Below, one piece after another: positions 61,462 to 64,000 of a DNA stretch of 64,000 bases (the stretch's first letter is position 1; every line of letters begins with the position of its first letter). The translations under genes were made by a program, and so were the position numbers. This stretch comes from Aspergillus flavus (Eukaryota; Ascomycota; Eurotiomycetes; Eurotiales; Aspergillaceae), in NCBI RefSeq assembly GCF_009017415.1, contig NC_092404.1:2356001-2420000 (forward strand). The letters are read 5' to 3'. The notes beneath the pieces were generated by a model, which was not told where the DNA came from, did not search any database, and was given only the letters and a program-made list of their open reading frames with translations.

Positions 61462-62568
61462 ATGACCAGCGAAACAGCTCCATCCCCAAATTACGACAAA
61501 GAACTCCGAATTGCATCCCTAGCAGTCCACCGCGCCAGCATCTTCACCAAAATCGTCCAAAGAGACCTCGAGATAGTCACCATCCGCAAACCCGACGGTT
61601 CCCCCGTGACTATCGTCGATTTCGCCGCCCAGGCGATTCTCGTCAGCGTTCTCCGTCATCACTTCCCGAATGATGTCTTTGTGGGCGAGGAGTCTGCGTC
61701 TATGCTTCGCGATGACCCCGTGCTTGCGCAGCGGGTGCGGAAGCTTGTATCTACTATGACATGGGTTGATGATGATGCCGATGGTCAGGCTTTGGCCGTG
61801 ATGCCACAGTCCATCGAGGAGGTGCTGGGTGCAATTGATATCGGGGGCGATGGGGATGGAGCTGGTAGTCAGCGGACTTGGTTTCTCCATCCGATTGATG
61901 GGACGGCGACGTTTATACGGGGCCAGCAGTATGCGGTTTCGGTGGCGTTGGTGGAAGATGGGGAGCAGAAGGTTGGGGTTGTCGGGTGTCCGAATCTGGC
62001 GTTTAAGAGCACGTCTGTGCATGAGGAGGTCGTCGATGGAGATGGGTATGGGATGATGTTGTTCGCTGTCAGGGGTCAGGGTGCGTACAAGCGACAGATG
62101 ACCCTGTCCAGTCTGGGGCCTTCGCAGAAGACTTCTCTGAGTCCGTGGCAAAGAATGGGAGAGAGAATCACATTTACTGAAAGCTCGATCAGTGGTGTTA
62201 TCCATCGGGAGAAGCACAAGTTCATTAGGGACATATTATTCGCCAATCCGGTGGTAGACCTTTACTCGATGCAAGTCAAGTATGCGGCCCTAGCAATTGG
62301 TGCATGCAACGCGATGATCCGCATTCCCAAGGACAAGGACCACCAGTTCCCTGCATGGGACCATGCCGGGGTAGTGCTCATCTTTGAGGAATCAGGTGGC
62401 AAGGTTACCGACCTATATGGCCAACCTTTCAATTATGCTCTTGGGAGAAGGTTAGCTGACAATCAAGGTTTGGTGGCAGCTAAACCGATGCTTCATACCG
62501 ACCTCTTGCGCTATTCATGCTATGTTTATGAGAGAAATCAGTCTAAGCGGTGCATGAAATCAACATGA
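61462..62568 (+). CDS. HAL2-like 3'(2'),5'-bisphosphate nucleotidase homologue with altered DPIDGT motif
   Basis: Single exon, 368 aa, from ATG at 61462 (MTSETAPSPNYDKELRIA). It belongs to the Li+-sensitive inositol monophosphatase superfamily and resembles Hal2/Met22, which removes the 3' phosphate of PAP made during sulfate assimilation. Visible motifs: VTIVDFAAQAILVSVL, GEES (metal-binding Glu, about residue 76), FLHPIDGTATFIRGQQYAVS, GVVGCPNLAF and AWDHAGVVLIFEESGGKVTD (the C-terminal metal Asp in WDHA). In the signature normally read as DPIDGT the first Asp, a metal ligand in Hal2, is His here (HPIDGT); the second Asp remains. Either activity or metal use has changed, or this is a divergent paralogue with another role. 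The frame is intact, which argues against a recent pseudogene. Localisation is probably cytosolic. Confidence 0.85.
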   Translation: MTSETAPSPNYDKELRIASLAVHRASIFTKIVQRDLEIVTIRKPDGSPVTIVDFAAQAILVSVLRHHFPNDVFVGEESASMLRDDPVLAQRVRKLVSTMTWVDDDADGQALAVMPQSIEEVLGAIDIGGDGDGAGSQRTWFLHPIDGTATFIRGQQYAVSVALVEDGEQKVGVVGCPNLAFKSTSVHEEVVDGDGYGMMLFAVRGQGAYKRQMTLSSLGPSQKTSLSPWQRMGERITFTESSISGVIHREKHKFIRDILFANPVVDLYSMQVKYAALAIGACNAMIRIPKDKDHQFPAWDHAGVVLIFEESGGKVTDLYGQPFNYALGRRLADNQGLVAAKPMLHTDLLRYSCYVYERNQSKRCMKST

Positions 62569-63384
62569 CCATGGGCGATCGAGCGGATGGACAGTGCATT
62601 CCCACAGCATGATCGTATCAGTGTATGACGCCCTTGCAGCCACAGAAGTAATTTACTAGAAAGAGTGAATCTTGAAACCCTATAGTATTTTTTTTTTAAA
62701 ATAAACCCATACATAAAACACTAACAAAACCCAGGGCCTACTGGCCCTTCATGCATGAATAGAGAACGAGCCACAACAGTATAAAAACTCGTAAAAGGAA
62801 ATTCGTCTCATCATGGTCGTTAAATATAGCCTGTCGAAAAATCGCAATAGCACAAGATGACCAGAAGCACCATAACGCTGACCAACCCTCATCCATAGAG
62901 AAAGCGAAAAAAGCAGGCCGGCGGAATTCCAACACTGCAACGACAACCCAAAGCGCACGTCCTTTTGTGGCCGAAAAGGGGAAAACTCAGACATTATAAC
63001 GATCGTAGCCAGACATCCATACCGTTTTCACAGTGTTATGTCCCATCTCTAACAATTACCCAACATAAGCACGCTGAAAGAAAACGGCTCGACAACAAAA
63101 CGTAGCATGTTCCCTGAAATGCAGATGTGTTGTAACAAACTGCTGGTGAGAAACCAATCATCCCGTTTGAAAGTGCCGAGTCGTACGAATGTGTAGTCTA
63201 TTCAAGATGTAAGGAAAATAAAAACCCTGCGATGCATTCGAACAACACGAGGGATTCGGAGGTGACCCTTCACGGCCAGAAAGAAGTACCACGGTCTTCG
63301 TCTTTTTTTTTTTATCACTTTTGGTTTTGCTTTCCTTTGATCCTCCGAAGCCCGTGGAATCATGGGGGACACCACTTGAAGGCC
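62569..63384. other. Convergent intergenic region (3' ends of the HAL2-like gene and stuA)
   Basis: About 800 bp with T-rich and A-rich runs at 62687-62703 and 63303-63314, consistent with 3' UTR and polyadenylation signals on both strands. No gene is visible. Confidence 0.6.
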
Positions 63385-64000
63385 TTACCGGCGGCGAGCC
63401 ATAACACCACCGGCCTTCATCGGCTGTAATCCAAGTGGTACTCCTCCAACCGGACCACCAACCGTCGCTTCAGTCAGAGTCTTCCGGCGCTTGCTCTCAT
63501 ATTCCGCACCCCGACTGTCTGGTCGAACGATTTGGTCCACATCATCATCCTCCCGCATACGCTTTCCTGACCCCAAAGGTCCGTTCATCCCCGTCGAGTA
63601 ACCCGGTGCTGGATTCGACGCCACAGAGTAATTATCAGTCGTTCCGTTCGCCGACGCACCGCGAGTTTCGCTGACGCTATTGTAGAGGCTGCTGACAGCA
63701 GCGGATCGGGGAGGCGTATTGTATCCCGAGGCCCATTGGGGAGGCGCCCCGCTAGTACGGGGAGTCATGCGTCCGGACCCGTTCTGTTGCGAGGGGGAGC
63801 CAGACATATCAGACGCGAGTTGAGAATGATCACCCGCCAAGCTTCCAACAGAAGGGTTGGTAGTGTATGTGTAAGATCCGCGGTTGGTGTTATAGCCTGC
63901 ACTATCATGTTGCACGTACTCAGGCTCATGCTCGGGTACAGGCTCACCCGCTCCATTGCTAACGTGCCCATTAGTTTGGGCGTAACGGTCAGCCTTCACA
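63385..64000 (-). CDS. stuA: StuA, APSES transcription factor (C-terminal part, cut by window edge)
   Basis: The last 205 or so codons of a gene that continues past the right edge; stop TAA at 63387-63385. The visible tail is Ser/Asn/Gly-rich and disordered ([20 protein letters not shown], then [18 protein letters not shown]). It then carries a bipartite basic nuclear signal, GKRMREDDD ... YESKRRKTL, and ends [17 protein letters not shown] recognise this arrangement, with the KRMR..KRRKT signal and GGVM.RRR end, from Aspergillus StuA, the bHLH-like APSES regulator of conidiophore development. The DNA-binding domain lies outside the window, so identification rests on the tail alone. Confidence 0.78.
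   Translation of the reverse strand, partial: VKADRYAQTNGHVSNGAGEPVPEHEPEYVQHDSAGYNTNRGSYTYTTNPSVGSLAGDHSQLASDMSGSPSQQNGSGRMTPRTSGAPPQWASGYNTPPRSAAVSSLYNSVSETRGASANGTTDNYSVASNPAPGYSTGMNGPLGSGKRMREDDDVDQIVRPDSRGAEYESKRRKTLTEATVGGPVGGVPLGLQPMKAGGVMARRR

Noticed and set aside
61260..61673. 137-codon plus-strand frame overlapping the HAL2-like start
   Set aside because: Lys/Glu/Gln-rich leader followed by an out-of-frame reading of the HAL2-like coding sequence.
1..64000. CRISPR arrays, rRNA operons, insertion sequences, intact transposons
   Set aside because: None seen; the repeats present are simple-sequence tracts, short palindromes and the coding repeat in leashin.

Overview
This window is nuclear DNA from a filamentous ascomycete. 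Introns are short (about 50-180 bp) with GT..CTAAC/CTGAC..AG signals, intergenic DNA is CT- and A-rich, and the genes include leashin (the Woronin-body tether found only in Pezizomycotina), an APSES factor whose tail matches StuA, and a fungal Zn2Cys6 regulator. An Aspergillus is the best fit. The reconstructed leashin is 5,727 residues from the second Met, the length I remember for A. oryzae AoLah, so section Flavi (A. oryzae/A. flavus) is my best guess. That is recall, not a database result.

Layout. (1) 1-1594, minus: N-terminal half of an Alr1/Mnr2-type CorA Mg2+ transporter, cut by the left edge. (2) 2671-20099, minus: one enormous leashin gene in four exons. (3) 22090-25739, minus: a seven-exon Zn2Cys6 transcription factor with a GC-AG first intron. 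(4) 25740-38529: almost 13 kb with no supportable gene, containing low-complexity tracts, a 39-nt poly(A) run and a recurring TACGGAGTA motif. (5) 38530-40308, minus: a protein I do not recognise. (6) 42772-44109, plus: a Ser/Thr-rich single-pass membrane protein resembling a wall sensor. (7) 45500-46507, minus: ribosomal protein L19 with an intron inside its start codon. (8) 47194-55575, minus: GCN1. (9) 55916-60813, plus: a DHX29/YLR419W-type DEVH helicase that shares a 340-bp promoter with GCN1. (10) 61462-62568, plus: a HAL2-like bisphosphate nucleotidase homologue with an altered metal site. (11) 63385-64000, minus: C-terminal end of StuA.

The right third is enriched for translation genes: L19, the ribosome-bound Gcn2 activator Gcn1, and a helicase of a family linked to scanning. 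The left third is dominated by leashin. I rebuilt exon structures by hand. In each multi-exon gene that is complete in the window, the exon lengths sum to a whole number of codons with matching phases at every junction. I found no clearly undescribed system. The strongest leads are the architecture of leashin (an in-frame stop hidden in a 54-bp intron, ten lysine-rich cassettes, a 99-bp tandem repeat), the His-for-Asp change in the HAL2-like enzyme, and the dispersed palindromic motif in the gene-poor block.
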